Part shown: piece by piece, positions 1 through 8,793 of the stretch
Layout of the letters: each line of letters starts with the position of its first letter
How positions within the stretch are numbered: the first letter of the stretch is position 1
Origin: Zhihengliuella salsuginis
GTDB lineage: Bacteria; Actinomycetota; Actinomycetes; Actinomycetales; Micrococcaceae
Length of the DNA stretch: 64,000 bases
Direction: 5' to 3'
Assembly: GCF_014651715.1 (NCBI RefSeq)
Contig: NZ_BMXK01000004.1
Location: forward strand, 220,438-284,437
The notes under the pieces: generated by a model
The model's input: only the letters and a program-made list of their open reading frames with translations
What the model was told of the DNA's origin: nothing
Databases searched by the model: none
Made by a program: the position numbers and the translations under genes

Positions 1-493
1 GCAGGTGCACCACGTAGCGGTCCTCCGCGTCGGCGAACCGGCGGATGCGGCCCACCTCCCCGCCGTAGGGGCGCAGCGGTTCGAGGTCCAGCTGGGCCTC
101 GATCGCGTCCTCCAGCGCGTCGTCGAGCTTCTGCCCGCCGCGCGCGAGGAACTTGATGCCGTTGTCCGGGGCCGGGTTGTGGGAGGCGGAGATCATGACG
201 CCGAAGTCGGCCTCGAGGTCCGCGACCAGGTAGGCCGCGGCCGGCGTCGGGAGCGTGCCGGCGTCGAACACGTCGACGCCCGCCGCCGCCAGGCCGGCCT
301 CGATCGCCGCGGAGATGAAGTCGCCGCTGACCCGCGGGTCCTTCGCGACCACCGCCACCGGGCGCTTGCCGGCCTCGGCCTGATTGAAACCGAGCACGAC
401 GGCGGCCGCCTGCGCCAGCGACATCGCCAGCTCAGGCGTGATCAACCCGTTCGCTTTCCCTCGGACACCGTCCGTACCAAATAGTCTGCTCAT
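1..493 (-). CDS. glmM: Phosphoglucosamine mutase, N-terminal part (cut by window edge)
   Basis: Converts glucosamine-6-phosphate to glucosamine-1-phosphate, the cytoplasmic step leading to UDP-GlcNAc for peptidoglycan. The 164 visible residues begin [12 protein letters not shown], the classic GlmM start, and contain the active-site loop ISASHNP with the phosphorylated serine at residue 104. The family is usually about 450 aa, so roughly two thirds of the gene lies left of the window. The start is the ATG at 493-491. The next gene on this strand (sialidase) ends at 656 and is separated by a hairpin, so glmM is probably transcribed from its own promoter in 494-587. Identification is firm. Confidence 0.95.
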   Translation of the reverse strand, partial: MSRLFGTDGVRGKANGLITPELAMSLAQAAAVVLGFNQAEAGKRPVAVVAKDPRVSGDFISAAIEAGLAAAGVDVFDAGTLPTPAAAYLVADLEADFGVMISASHNPAPDNGIKFLARGGQKLDDALEDAIEAQLDLEPLRPYGGEVGRIRRFADAEDRYVVHL

Positions 494-587
494 CGTTGCC
501 TATCTTAGGACCCCAAGCTGCGAGATTCGCCGTATTAACGACGTCTCCGGACAAACTTTCTGTGCCGCCTACCACGTCGGCGGCAAC

Positions 588-626
588 GGAAAGGCCCTGC
601 AGCCAGGCGGCTGCAGAGCCTTTCCC
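588..626 (-). terminator. Hairpin terminator after the secreted sialidase
   Basis: Arms GGAAAGGC and GCCTTTCC enclose a second paired block, CTGCAGCC/GGCTGCAG, with one mismatch and a 4-base loop. It lies 30 bases past the sialidase stop. There is no clear T-run, so it may be a factor-assisted or stem-only terminator of the kind common in actinobacteria. Confidence 0.7.
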
Positions 627-655
627 GGGGACTGTTCATCCCCCTCGCAAGGAGT

Positions 656-3028
656 CTAACGCGTCGCGCAGTCCCGGGCCTCACCGCGCTCGCCCGCCGT
701 GCCCGACGCGCACCAGGCCGTCGAATTGCCGGCCGGCAGCCGGGTCTCCGGCAGTTGGGCCGCCGTCGTCGTCGTCAGAGAGCCGTTCCGGGCCGCCACC
801 TCGACGCTGCCGGTGGCGACGGTCCGGGACCGGGCCTCCGCGGCGGTGACCACGTGGACCACGGTGTCCGCGGCCTCGGCCCCGATCCCGAGGTCGCCGG
901 CGAGCGCGGAGCCGCCGGACGTCAGCCCGGTCAGCCGCACGTTGCCGTCGTTGGCGATCGTGAGCGGGTAGGAGACCTCGTCGCCCGCGGAGACCCGCCC
1001 GTCGCCGTCTGTATCGGCGTACCGGCCGGCCTCCGCGCTGGCGGAGATCCCGGGGGCGCGCTCGCGCAGGTCGACCTCGCCGCCGCTGATCTCGTACGTC
1101 TCCGCGACGGCCGTGTACTCCGGGACCTTGCCGGTGGTCCACACGGTGCCGGGGGTGAAGAAGCCGTCGTCGTGCTCCTCGCCGGTCACGGTGTGCCGGG
1201 GTGTGGTGCAGTTGTACGCGTCGCCGGGGCTGAGGTTGGACCAGCGGCAGTTGCCGGCCGGGGCCGACTCGCCGACCGGGGCGGCGGCGAACGGCTCGAA
1301 GTTGCCCTCGGTCGGGACCACCCACTGGTTGACGTTGCCGGTGTGGGTGACCCGGAACGTGTAGGGCACCTGGTCGCCGGCGGCGTAGGGATCCGCGGCG
1401 AGGTCGCGGTCGCCGTCGGCGCGCTGGCCGGCGATGTCCAGGCCGATCACCTCGCGCCCGGCGACCTGCGCGGACACGGTGCCCTGGGACTCCCGGCCGT
1501 CCGCGGCGGTGAACACGGCCTGCAGGCCGGTCTCGCCGTTGGCGGTCGCGGGCGCGGTGACGGGGACGTCGACGGTCGCGGTGCCGCCGGCGGGGACGTC
1601 GACCTCGGCCGTGCCGGCCGCCCACCCCTCCGGGCCGGCGACGGTCAGCGTTCCGCTCAGCGTCGCCGACTCCTGGTTCTCGATGGTGACCTGCGCGGTC
1701 GCGGTGGCCCCGGCGTCGAGGGCGAGCCCGTCGGAGCCCAGGGGCGCGCAGACGTGGTTCAGCCAGTCGCCGCCGAACTCGCCGAAGACCATGTCGTCCG
1801 TGTAGGAGCCCTCGTAGAAGACGCCGAAGCGCCCGTCGTCCAGGGCCGTCGCCACGGAGTAGGCGGAGAAGCCGTGCCGGATGGTGCGCGCGCCGGGCCA
1901 CGTCTCGCCGTCGTCGCAGGAGACGCGGGCGGTGACGTTCTCCCGGCTCGTCGGGTGGTTGGACCCCGTGTAGAGGAGCATCGCGGCCTCGTCGCTGCCC
2001 TCCGGCGCGTCCGGGTGCATGCGGGTGATGTGGGCGTTGTTGGTGGGGTCGACCAGCTGGCGCTCGAGGCGGACCGGGCCGTAGCTGTGGCCGCCGTCGG
2101 TGGAGACGGCGACCTTCCGGAAGCCGCTGCGGCCCGAGTCGCGGGAGTTCATCATGACCCGGCCGTCGGAGAGCTCCACGACCTTGTTCTCGTCCATGCC
2201 CGTGCCGACGAACTCGCCGCGCTCCCAGGTGGCGCCGTGGTCGTCCGAGTACACGGAGTACGCCTGGATGGGGGTGCTGCCGTCGGCCTGCTTGACGACG
2301 CCGGCGTACTGCTGGACGAGCCGGCCGGCGTGCTCGCCGTACTTGAGCTGGATGCCGGCGCCGGAGGTCGCGAACGTGGAGCGCACGTCGCCCGGGTCGG
2401 CCGTCTTGTCGGCGCCCGGCTTGGCGACGTCGGTGATCAGCCGCGGCTCGCTCCAGGTGCGGCCGCCGTCGCCCGATTCGACGACGGCGGCGCTGATCAC
2501 GTCGCGGTCGGCGTCGTCGTTGCCCCACTCGCTGCCGTGGAACCCCTGGTCCTTGGAGTAGACGAAGAAGGAGAACACCGTCCCGGTCTCCTCGTCGACG
2601 ACGTAGCTCGGGTCGCTGTAGCCGTGCTTCGGGGTGTCGGCGTCGCCGGCGTGGCCGGCCGCGACGGTGGTCATCGGGCCCCAGGTCCGCCCGTTGTCGG
2701 TGCTGCGGCGCTGGACGATGCTGTTCGCGTTCGGGGCGTCCGCCGCCGAGCCGGGGCGGGCGTCCCAGGAGGCGAGGACGACGCCGTCGCCCAGGTGGGC
2801 CAGCGCGGGGATGCGGTAGAAGAAGTCGGCCTCCGTGCGGTCGGCTCCGAGGTTCTGTTCGGCGTAGTCGCCGGGGGCGGCGAACGGGTCGGCGCCGGGC
2901 ACGCTCGTCGCCGCGGCGGCGGGTCCGGCGAGCGCGATCGGGAGGGCGAGGCCCAGGGTGGCGGCGGCTGCGAGGACGCGGCCGCCCCTCCGGCGGGCAG
3001 GGCGGCGTACGGTGGTCGGGGTGTTCAT
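656..3028 (-). CDS. nanH: Secreted multi-domain sialidase (GH33 neuraminidase)
   Basis: Releases terminal sialic acid from glycans outside the cell. The protein is 790 aa from ATG 3028, which has a purine-rich RBS (AGAGAAG). A longer in-frame start at 3100 lacks an RBS and would put the signal peptide internally. Residues 1-40 are an Arg-rich n-region, hydrophobic core and Ala-rich cleavage region. The catalytic propeller (about 65-430) has YRIP at 71-74 (first Arg of the triad), five Asp-box repeats near 109, 185, 261, 309 and 370, and a GVFYEG block near 403 with the candidate nucleophile Tyr. Residues 440-525 look like a NEW3-type beta domain and 530-760 like DUF11/CARDB-type beta domains, probably for glycan or wall contact. 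An LPETR near the C-terminus has no following membrane helix, so sortase anchoring is unlikely. It is divergent from the nan operon and shares its putative operator. Confidence 0.93.
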   Translation of the reverse strand: MNTPTTVRRPARRRGGRVLAAAATLGLALPIALAGPAAAATSVPGADPFAAPGDYAEQNLGADRTEADFFYRIPALAHLGDGVVLASWDARPGSAADAPNANSIVQRRSTDNGRTWGPMTTVAAGHAGDADTPKHGYSDPSYVVDEETGTVFSFFVYSKDQGFHGSEWGNDDADRDVISAAVVESGDGGRTWSEPRLITDVAKPGADKTADPGDVRSTFATSGAGIQLKYGEHAGRLVQQYAGVVKQADGSTPIQAYSVYSDDHGATWERGEFVGTGMDENKVVELSDGRVMMNSRDSGRSGFRKVAVSTDGGHSYGPVRLERQLVDPTNNAHITRMHPDAPEGSDEAAMLLYTGSNHPTSRENVTARVSCDDGETWPGARTIRHGFSAYSVATALDDGRFGVFYEGSYTDDMVFGEFGGDWLNHVCAPLGSDGLALDAGATATAQVTIENQESATLSGTLTVAGPEGWAAGTAEVDVPAGGTATVDVPVTAPATANGETGLQAVFTAADGRESQGTVSAQVAGREVIGLDIAGQRADGDRDLAADPYAAGDQVPYTFRVTHTGNVNQWVVPTEGNFEPFAAAPVGESAPAGNCRWSNLSPGDAYNCTTPRHTVTGEEHDDGFFTPGTVWTTGKVPEYTAVAETYEISGGEVDLRERAPGISASAEAGRYADTDGDGRVSAGDEVSYPLTIANDGNVRLTGLTSGGSALAGDLGIGAEAADTVVHVVTAAEARSRTVATGSVEVAARNGSLTTTTAAQLPETRLPAGNSTAWCASGTAGERGEARDCATR

Positions 3029-3092
3029 CTTCTCTGGCCTTTCCTGGCGTGCCGAGGCATGGGCGCGCCGTGCTGGATGGTCGTGGAAGAGG

Positions 3093-3104
3093 TAGGACAT
3101 CCGC
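3093..3104. promoter_or_regulatory. Putative GntR operator upstream of the secreted sialidase
   Basis: TAGGACATCC (3093-3102) is identical over 10 bases to the left and centre of the perfect palindrome in front of the nan operon. The right arm is degenerate here (TCCGC). It sits just downstream of the predicted sialidase promoter, inside the leader. Assignment to the neighbouring GntR protein is inference. Confidence 0.6.
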
Positions 3105-3108
3105 TGTC

Positions 3109-3139
3109 ATTCAAGCGTGATGCAGATCACCTTGTCAAG
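3109..3139 (-). promoter_or_regulatory. Predicted sialidase promoter
   Basis: A perfect -35 TTGACA (3139-3134) lies 19 bases before TTGAAT (3114-3109), a 4/6 match to -10. It overlaps the end of the regulator gene and places the operator at about the transcription start. The -35 is strong, the -10 and spacing are weak. Confidence 0.5.
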
Positions 3140-3878
3140 CAGGGGCCGACTCGCCGACGACCGCCTGGATCAGGCGCCGGATCCCGTCGAAGTGGCTCGT
3201 GAGCAGCTCGCGGGCCCGGGCGGCGTCCTGGGCGACGACCGCTTCGTAGATGCGGCGGTGCTCGAGCGCCGTCTCCCCCAGGTCCACGGTGGCGGGGCCG
3301 ATCTGCGCATGCAGACGGCTGTACGCGGACCAGAAGACACCCAGCAGATTGCTCAAGAGGCCGTTGTCCAGCGACGCGTAGAGGCTGCCATGGAAGCGCT
3401 CATCGGCCTCCACCAGCGGGAGCCCTGCCGAGGCCAGCCGCTCCATCTCCTCGACGGCGGAGAGGACCTCCGCGAGGTCCTCTGCGGTGATGGCGTCGAT
3501 CGCCGGGCCGATGAGCCCCGCCTCGAGCGCCTGCCGCACGTCGACGAGCTCCATCGCCTCCTGCCCCGACCGGGTCAGCGACAGGCGGGCGTGGAACTCC
3601 AGGGGCGTGCGCATGCCGTCGAGCTTCTTCCGCGCGACGAACATCCCGTAGCCGTGGCGGACGTCGACCACGCCGACTGCCTGGAGGACCTTCAGCGCCT
3701 CGCGGACGGTGTTGCGCCCGACACCGAGCTCCTCCACCAGCTCCTGCTCGGTCGGCAGCGGCTCGCCGGGGCCGATCCCGCGCTCGATGATGAGCTCCAT
3801 GATCTCGTGCTGCAGCGCTTGCGACCGCGCGGCGGCGTTGGCCCGCGCCCTGCGGTCCCCACGGGGCTGTTCAGTCAT
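3135..3878 (-). CDS. nanR: GntR/FadR-family transcriptional regulator, likely sialic acid repressor NanR
   Basis: 247 aa. The winged helix-turn-helix spans about residues 20-90, with the GntR hallmarks PLPTEQELVEELGVGRNTVREAL and GYGMFV. The C-terminal all-helical FCD domain (about 100-235) keeps the Asp/His set seen in metal- and ligand-binding FadR proteins (ADERFHGS, EHRRIY, LLTSHFD). It lies between the secreted sialidase and the divergent nan operon, and both target promoters carry a TAGGACATCC palindrome. By analogy with NanR proteins that respond to Neu5Ac or ManNAc-6-P, it probably represses both units until sialic acid is present. The effector is not deducible from sequence. Family certain, NanR role inferred. 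Confidence 0.82.
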   Translation of the reverse strand: MTEQPRGDRRARANAAARSQALQHEIMELIIERGIGPGEPLPTEQELVEELGVGRNTVREALKVLQAVGVVDVRHGYGMFVARKKLDGMRTPLEFHARLSLTRSGQEAMELVDVRQALEAGLIGPAIDAITAEDLAEVLSAVEEMERLASAGLPLVEADERFHGSLYASLDNGLLSNLLGVFWSAYSRLHAQIGPATVDLGETALEHRRIYEAVVAQDAARARELLTSHFDGIRRLIQAVVGESAPA

Positions 3879-3931
3879 TTGCTTCGTCCCTTCCGTCCGG
3901 TTTCGTCTGCCTGCCCGCCACTGTGACCCAC

Positions 3932-3961
3932 TTGACGTTCACATGTGACCACTCTTACAGT
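3932..3961 (+). promoter_or_regulatory. Predicted promoter of the nan operon
   Basis: TTGACG (3932-3937), an 18-base spacer and TACAGT (3956-3961). The spacer holds the perfect palindrome TCACATGTGA (3939-3948), which could bind a second regulator. The expected start is near 3968, immediately before the GntR palindrome. Confidence 0.65.
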
Positions 3962-3973
3962 GTAGACGAGGCA

Positions 3974-3985
3974 TAGGACATCCTA
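3974..3985. promoter_or_regulatory. Putative GntR/NanR operator of the nan operon
   Basis: Perfect inverted repeat TAGGA-CA-TCCTA located 12 bases downstream of the predicted -10. That position would block transcription when occupied. The same core occurs before the secreted sialidase at 3093-3102. FadR-type regulators bind short palindromes of this size. Confidence 0.7.
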
Positions 3986-4028
3986 CATCCGACAAGTTCT
4001 TCCACTCCACCACAACGAGGTGTCAATC

Positions 4029-5633
4029 ATGAAGACGCAGTTCCCCTCCGCGGCCGGCACATCCCGGCGCTCGTTCCTCAAAGTCGCCGGCGCCCTCGGC
4101 GCAGCCGGCGCCGTCGCCGCCACCCTGTCCGCCTGCGGGGCCTCCGGCGGCTCCGCCGGGTCCACCGCGGCCGCAGGCCGCAAGACCATCGAGGCCGGCA
4201 TGTCCTACGCGCTCTCGACCGGGTTCGACCCCATGACGTCGACCGGCGCGACCCCCATGGCGGCCAACCTGCACGTGTTCGAGTCCCTCGTCGACCTGCA
4301 CCCGGCCACCCGCGAGCCGTACAACGCGCTGGCGGCCGCCGACCCCGTCGAGGTCGACGCCACCACCTACGAGATCACCCTCCGCGACGGCGCCGCCTTC
4401 CACAACGGCGACCCGGTGACGGCGGACGACGTCGTCTTCTCGTTCGCCCGCGTCATGGACACCGAGAACGCCTCGCTGTTCGCGCAGTTCGTCCCCTTCC
4501 TCGACACCGTCGAGGCCAAGGACGAGAAGACGGTGACGTTCAAGCTGAAGTACCCGTTCGCCCTCTTCGCGGAGCGCCTGAGCATCGTCAAGATCGTCCC
4601 GCGGAAGCTGGCCGAGGCCGACCAGGCGTCCTTCGACGCCAACCCCGTCGGCTCCGGCCCGTACAAGCTGGTCTCCGCGGTGAAGGACGACAAGATCGTC
4701 TTCGAGGAGTTCGCCGATTACAACGGCCCGATGCCGGCCAACGCGCCCGGGATGACCTGGTTCCTCCTCTCCGACGCCGCAGCACGCGTGACCGCAGTCG
4801 AGTCCGGGCGTGTCCAGGCCATCGAGGACGTCCCCTACCTGGACATCGAACGCCTCGAGGGCGAGGTGACCGTGGAGTCCGTCCAGTCGTTCGGCCTTCT
4901 ATTCCTGATGTTCAACTGCGCGGAGAAGCCGTTCGACGACAAGCGGGTCCGGCAGGCCCTGCACTTCGGGCTGGACACGCAGGCGATCATCGACCGCGCC
5001 CTGCTCGGCAACGCGACGGCGGCCACCAGCTTCGTGCACCAGGAGCACCCGAACTACCACCAGGCCGCGACCGTGTTCGAATTCGACGCCGACAAGGCGG
5101 CCGCGCTCCTGAAAGAGGCCGGGGTCGACACCCTCGAGTTCGAGCTGCTGACGACCGACACGTCCTGGGTCCAGGACGTCGCGCCGGTCATGACGGAGGC
5201 GTGGAACGCCATCCCGGGCGTCACGGTCACCATGCGCAACCTCCAGTCGGGTGCCCTCTACGGCGACCATGTCGACAACGGCAACTTCACCGTGGTCGCC
5301 GCCCCCGGCGACCCGTCCGTCTTCGGCAACGACCTCGACCTCTTGCTCTCCTGGTGGTACCGCGGGGACGTGTGGCCGGCCAACCGCTTCCGCTGGAACG
5401 AGACCGAGGCCTACGGGATCGTCCAGGCGAAGCTCGACGAGGCCGCCCGGGCCGGCGACGCGAAGACGGCGCAGGACGCGTGGAACGAGATCCTGGACCT
5501 GATCGCGGACGAAGCCGCGCTGTACCCGATCTTCCACCGCAAGCTGCCCACCGCCTGGAACGACGAGGCCCTCACCGGCTTCAAGCCGCTCCCGACGACC
5601 GGCATCTCGTTCCTGGGCGTCGAGCACAGCTGA
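4029..5633 (+). CDS. ABC transporter substrate-binding lipoprotein (family 5, Dpp/Opp type), predicted sialic acid binder
   Basis: 534 aa from ATG 4029, 8 bases after the RBS-like CGAGG. A GTG at 4020 would overlap that RBS. The signal peptide has a twin-arginine SRRSFLK and a lipobox ending LSAC, so it is a Tat-exported lipoprotein anchored in the membrane. The mature part is a full SBP_bac_5 domain (visible blocks: [43 protein letters not shown]). Family 5 proteins usually bind peptides, but Dpp-like systems for sialic acid are known (SatABCD of Haemophilus ducreyi and the sia transporter of Corynebacterium glutamicum). It is first in an operon with nanA-nanK-nanE. Substrate (free Neu5Ac or sialo-oligosaccharide) is inferred from context. 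Confidence 0.88.
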   Translation: MKTQFPSAAGTSRRSFLKVAGALGAAGAVAATLSACGASGGSAGSTAAAGRKTIEAGMSYALSTGFDPMTSTGATPMAANLHVFESLVDLHPATREPYNALAAADPVEVDATTYEITLRDGAAFHNGDPVTADDVVFSFARVMDTENASLFAQFVPFLDTVEAKDEKTVTFKLKYPFALFAERLSIVKIVPRKLAEADQASFDANPVGSGPYKLVSAVKDDKIVFEEFADYNGPMPANAPGMTWFLLSDAAARVTAVESGRVQAIEDVPYLDIERLEGEVTVESVQSFGLLFLMFNCAEKPFDDKRVRQALHFGLDTQAIIDRALLGNATAATSFVHQEHPNYHQAATVFEFDADKAAALLKEAGVDTLEFELLTTDTSWVQDVAPVMTEAWNAIPGVTVTMRNLQSGALYGDHVDNGNFTVVAAPGDPSVFGNDLDLLLSWWYRGDVWPANRFRWNETEAYGIVQAKLDEAARAGDAKTAQDAWNEILDLIADEAALYPIFHRKLPTAWNDEALTGFKPLPTTGISFLGVEHS

Positions 5634-5648
5634 CCGCTCGGCTCGACC

Positions 5649-5702
5649 GGGCCGGTCCCGCCGCGGACCGGCCCCCGGCGGCGGCGCGCGTGCGCCGCCG
5701 CC
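5649..5702 (+). promoter_or_regulatory. Tandem intercistronic hairpins after the binding-protein gene
   Basis: Two perfect GC hairpins in a row: GGGCCGGTCC/GGACCGGCCC (5649-5674) and GGCGGCGGCGC/GCGCCGCCGCC (5677-5702). They lie in the only long gap of the operon. Such structures typically protect the upstream SBP mRNA or cause partial termination, giving more binding protein than permease. Confidence 0.7.
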
Positions 5703-5745
5703 GCCTCGAACCACCCACCACGACGTTGCAAAGGGAGTACCCGAC

Positions 5746-6699
5746 GTGGGTAACATTCTCCGGCTCCTGGGCCGCCGCCTGGCCGCCCTGCCATTCATGA
5801 TCCTCGGCGTGAGCCTCCTGGTCTTCCTCGTGCTCCAGTTCGCCCCCGGCGACCAGGCCACGACCGCCCTCGGCGAGGGCGCCAGCGAGGACGCCAAGGA
5901 GCAGTACCGCGAGGAGCGCGGGCTCAACGACCCGCTGCCCCTGCAGTACCTGTCCTTCCTGGCCCGGCTCATCGTGCTGGACTTCGGGGACACGACGCCG
6001 CCCGCCCAGCCCATCTCGGGCATCATCGCCGGCGCCTTCCCGCTCACCCTGCAGCTGACCTTCTGGGGCGTGGTCATCGCCGTCGTCCTCTCGCTGGCCT
6101 TCGGCGTCTCCGCGGCCCTGTACCGCGACCGCTGGCCGGACCAGGCCATCCGCGTGTTCTCGATCGCCGCGATCGCGACCCCTAGCTTCTGGCTCGGCAT
6201 CCTCCTGATCCAGTGGCTCGCGCTCGGCGTGCCGCTCTTCCCGTCGGGCGGATTCACGCCCTTCGCCGAGGACCCCGCCGGCTACTTCCGCTCCCTGGCG
6301 CTGCCCGCCCTGGCCCTCGCCATCCCGGTCTCGGCCTCGCTGATCCGCGTGGTGCGCACGTCGATGGTCGAGGAGATGGACAAGGACTACGTCCGCACCG
6401 CCATCGGCAACGGCGTCCCCCGGCCGGAGGTCATCCGCAGGAACGTGCTGCGGAACGCCCTCATCACGCCCGTCACCGTCCTCGGCCTGCGCATCGGCTA
6501 CCTGCTCGGCGGCGCGGTCGTCATCGAGATGATCTTCTCCCTGCCCGGCATGGGCCAGCTGATCCTCAACGGCATCACGAACAACGACATCGGCCTGGTC
6601 CAGGGCGTCACGCTGACGATCGCGCTGACGTTCGTCCTCGTCAACATCGTCGTCGACCTCCTCTACGTACTCATCAACCCACGAATCAGGACGGTGTGA
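5746..6699 (+). CDS. ABC transporter permease, DppB type
   Basis: 317 aa from GTG 5746, 5 to 8 bases after AAGGGAG. It is an integral membrane subunit with six predicted helices. The N-terminal helix and long periplasmic-type loop (to about residue 95) are typical of DppB/OppB. The EAA loop for coupling to the ATPase is near 222-245 (DYVRTAIGNGVPRPEVI RR). The closing FSLPGMGQLIL block is also standard for DppB. It is the second gene of the predicted sialic acid transporter, and the next gene starts 3 bases after its stop. Confidence 0.9.
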   Translation: MGNILRLLGRRLAALPFMILGVSLLVFLVLQFAPGDQATTALGEGASEDAKEQYREERGLNDPLPLQYLSFLARLIVLDFGDTTPPAQPISGIIAGAFPLTLQLTFWGVVIAVVLSLAFGVSAALYRDRWPDQAIRVFSIAAIATPSFWLGILLIQWLALGVPLFPSGGFTPFAEDPAGYFRSLALPALALAIPVSASLIRVVRTSMVEEMDKDYVRTAIGNGVPRPEVIRRNVLRNALITPVTVLGLRIGYLLGGAVVIEMIFSLPGMGQLILNGITNNDIGLVQGVTLTIALTFVLVNIVVDLLYVLINPRIRTV

Positions 6700-6702
6700 C
6701 CC

Positions 6703-8793
6703 ATGCGGTACGGACTCGCTGACCGCCTCAGCCGCCCCGGGGTCGCCCTCCGCGCGCTGCCCACCGGCTCGAAGCTCGCCCTCGCGTTCCTCGTGCTCAT
6801 CTCCCTGGCCGCCGTCTTCGCGCCGGTGCTGGCCCCGCACGACCCCCTGGCCACCGGCACGCCCGCCCAGGGGCCGAGCGCCGAGAACCCCTTCGGCACC
6901 GACCGGCTGGGGCGTGACATCCTCTCGCGCATCCTGCACGGCGCGCAGACCTCCCTGGTCATCGGGCTCGGCGCCGTCGGCCTGGCCGTGGCCGTGGGCG
7001 CCCTGCTCGGCTCGATCGCGGCCACCAGCCGCAAGTGGGTCGACGAGGGCACCATGCGCGTCATGGACGTCATCATGGCCTTCCCCGGGATCGCCCTCGC
7101 CGCCGTCCTGCTCGCGACGCTCGGCAACACGGTCCCGGTGATCATCGTCGCCATCGCCGTCATCTACATCCCGCAGATCGCCCGCGTCGTGCGCGCCAAC
7201 GTGATCGCCCAGTGGGGCGAGGACTACGTCCGCGCCGAACGCGTCCTTGGCGCCGGCCGCTTCCACATCCTGCTCAAGCACATCGTCCGCAACACGGCCG
7301 CGCCCATCCTGGTCTTCGCGACCGTGATGGTCGCCGACGCCATCATCTTCGAGGCGTCGCTGTCCTTCCTCGGCGCCGGCGTCCAGGACCCGCAGCCATC
7401 GTGGGGCAACGTGATCTCCTACGGCCGGACCCTGGTGCTCAACGGCGCCTGGTGGGCCACGACCTTCGCCGGCGCCTTCATCCTCGCCACCGTGCTCGCC
7501 CTGAACATCCTGGCCGAGGGCCTCACCGACGCCATGGTCAACCCCCGTCTGCGCAAGTCCGTCAAGCTGCGTGAGGAGGAGCGCGCGGCCGAGGCGCCGT
7601 CGCACTCCGTCGGCACCACCGTGGCGCAGCCCTCGGTCGCCGAACGCGACGAGCTGCACCCGGCAGCAGACGCGCAGGAGCCGGACACCGAGATCGCCGA
7701 GACGCCGCCCGCCGCATCCGGGGCGCCGACGTCGCCCGAACTGGCCGAGCACCTCAGCCGGCTGCTGGCCGTCGAGACCTCGCGCAGCGACCGGCTGCAC
7801 CCTGACGCGGACGCCGCCCCCATCCTCGAGGTCCGGGACCTCACCATCCGCTTCCCCGACCGCTACGGCCGCACGCCGATCGTCGACCGCGTCTCCTTCT
7901 CGGTCGGCGAAGGCGAGACGATGGGCCTGGTCGGCGAGTCCGGCTGCGGCAAGTCGATCACCTCACTGGCGATCCTCGGCCTGCTGGCCCCCAACGCCGA
8001 GGTCTCCGGGTCCATCAAGTTCAACGGCAAGGAGCTGGTAGCCGGCGCGGGAGACCCCCGCGTCCGCGAGAAGCTCTACGCCGGCCTGCGCGGCCAGCAG
8101 ATCTCGATGATCTACCAGGACGCGCTGAGCTCGCTGAACCCGTCGATGCTGATCAGGGACCAGCTCCTCCAGCTGACAAAGCGCGGCGGCCGCAGGACCC
8201 CGGAGGAGCTCTTGACGCTGGTCAAGCTCGACCCGGGGCGCACGCTGAAGTCCTACCCGCACGAGCTCTCCGGCGGCCAGCGCCAGCGCGTGCTGATCGC
8301 CATGGCGCTCTCGCGCTCGCCCAAGCTCGTGATCGCCGACGAGCCGACGACCGCCCTGGACGTCACCGTGCAGAAGCAGGTCGTCGACCTGCTCAACGAA
8401 CTGCGCGAACAGCTCGGGTTCGCCATGGTGTTCGTCAGCCACGACCTGGCGCTCGTCGCCTCGCTCGCGCACCGGATCACGGTCATGTACGCGGGACAGG
8501 TCGTCGAGTCCGGCGCGGCGTCCGTCCTGCTGGAGGATCCGCGGCACGAGTACACGCGCGGCCTGCTGGGCGCGGTCCTCTCGATCGAGTCCGGCGCCGG
8601 GCGCCTGCACCAGATCCGCGGGACCGTCCCGAGCCCCGGCGACTTCGCCACCGGGGACCGGTTCGCCCCGCGCTCCCTGGCTCCGGACGCAGACCCCGAG
8701 CGCACCGTCTCGCTGGTGCGTGTCGGCGACGACGACCACTACTACGCCCGGCCCGACGGCCAGTTGGCCGGGTCCGAAGGAGGACGGTCCTGA
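6703..8793 (+). CDS. Fused ABC permease/ATPase (DppC-DppD type)
   Basis: 696 aa, about twice the size of a single subunit. Residues 1-290 are a DppC-type permease with six helices, the motif NPFGTDRLGRDILSR near 63 and an EAA loop (YVRAERVLGAGRFH) near 175. Residues 290-365 form an acidic, Ala/Glu-rich linker. Residues 365-690 form the ATPase: Walker A GESGCGKS at 411-418, ABC signature LSGGQRQR, Walker B LVIADEPTTALD and the OppD C-terminal extension. This permease-ATPase fusion is also the arrangement I recall for the C. glutamicum sialic acid transporter. The stop overlaps the next start (TGATG). Confidence 0.9.
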   Translation: MRYGLADRLSRPGVALRALPTGSKLALAFLVLISLAAVFAPVLAPHDPLATGTPAQGPSAENPFGTDRLGRDILSRILHGAQTSLVIGLGAVGLAVAVGALLGSIAATSRKWVDEGTMRVMDVIMAFPGIALAAVLLATLGNTVPVIIVAIAVIYIPQIARVVRANVIAQWGEDYVRAERVLGAGRFHILLKHIVRNTAAPILVFATVMVADAIIFEASLSFLGAGVQDPQPSWGNVISYGRTLVLNGAWWATTFAGAFILATVLALNILAEGLTDAMVNPRLRKSVKLREEERAAEAPSHSVGTTVAQPSVAERDELHPAADAQEPDTEIAETPPAASGAPTSPELAEHLSRLLAVETSRSDRLHPDADAAPILEVRDLTIRFPDRYGRTPIVDRVSFSVGEGETMGLVGESGCGKSITSLAILGLLAPNAEVSGSIKFNGKELVAGAGDPRVREKLYAGLRGQQISMIYQDALSSLNPSMLIRDQLLQLTKRGGRRTPEELLTLVKLDPGRTLKSYPHELSGGQRQRVLIAMALSRSPKLVIADEPTTALDVTVQKQVVDLLNELREQLGFAMVFVSHDLALVASLAHRITVMYAGQVVESGAASVLLEDPRHEYTRGLLGAVLSIESGAGRLHQIRGTVPSPGDFATGDRFAPRSLAPDADPERTVSLVRVGDDDHYYARPDGQLAGSEGGRS

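Noticed and set aside
656..800. LPETR near the C-terminus of the secreted sialidase as sortase signal
   Set aside because: No hydrophobic helix or basic tail follows the motif.
3029..3100. 24-residue N-terminal extension of the secreted sialidase
   Set aside because: It would place the signal peptide internally and translate the operator; the ATG at 3028 has the RBS.
755..3202. 815-codon plus-strand frame opposite the secreted sialidase
   Set aside because: Low-complexity Gly/Val/Arg-rich translation mirrors the GC-biased sialidase codons; no domain, no RBS.
3922..3948. CRP-type site in the nan promoter (TGTGA...TCACA)
   Set aside because: The half-sites are 12 bases apart instead of 6, and the other palindrome has no spacer, so neither fits CRP.
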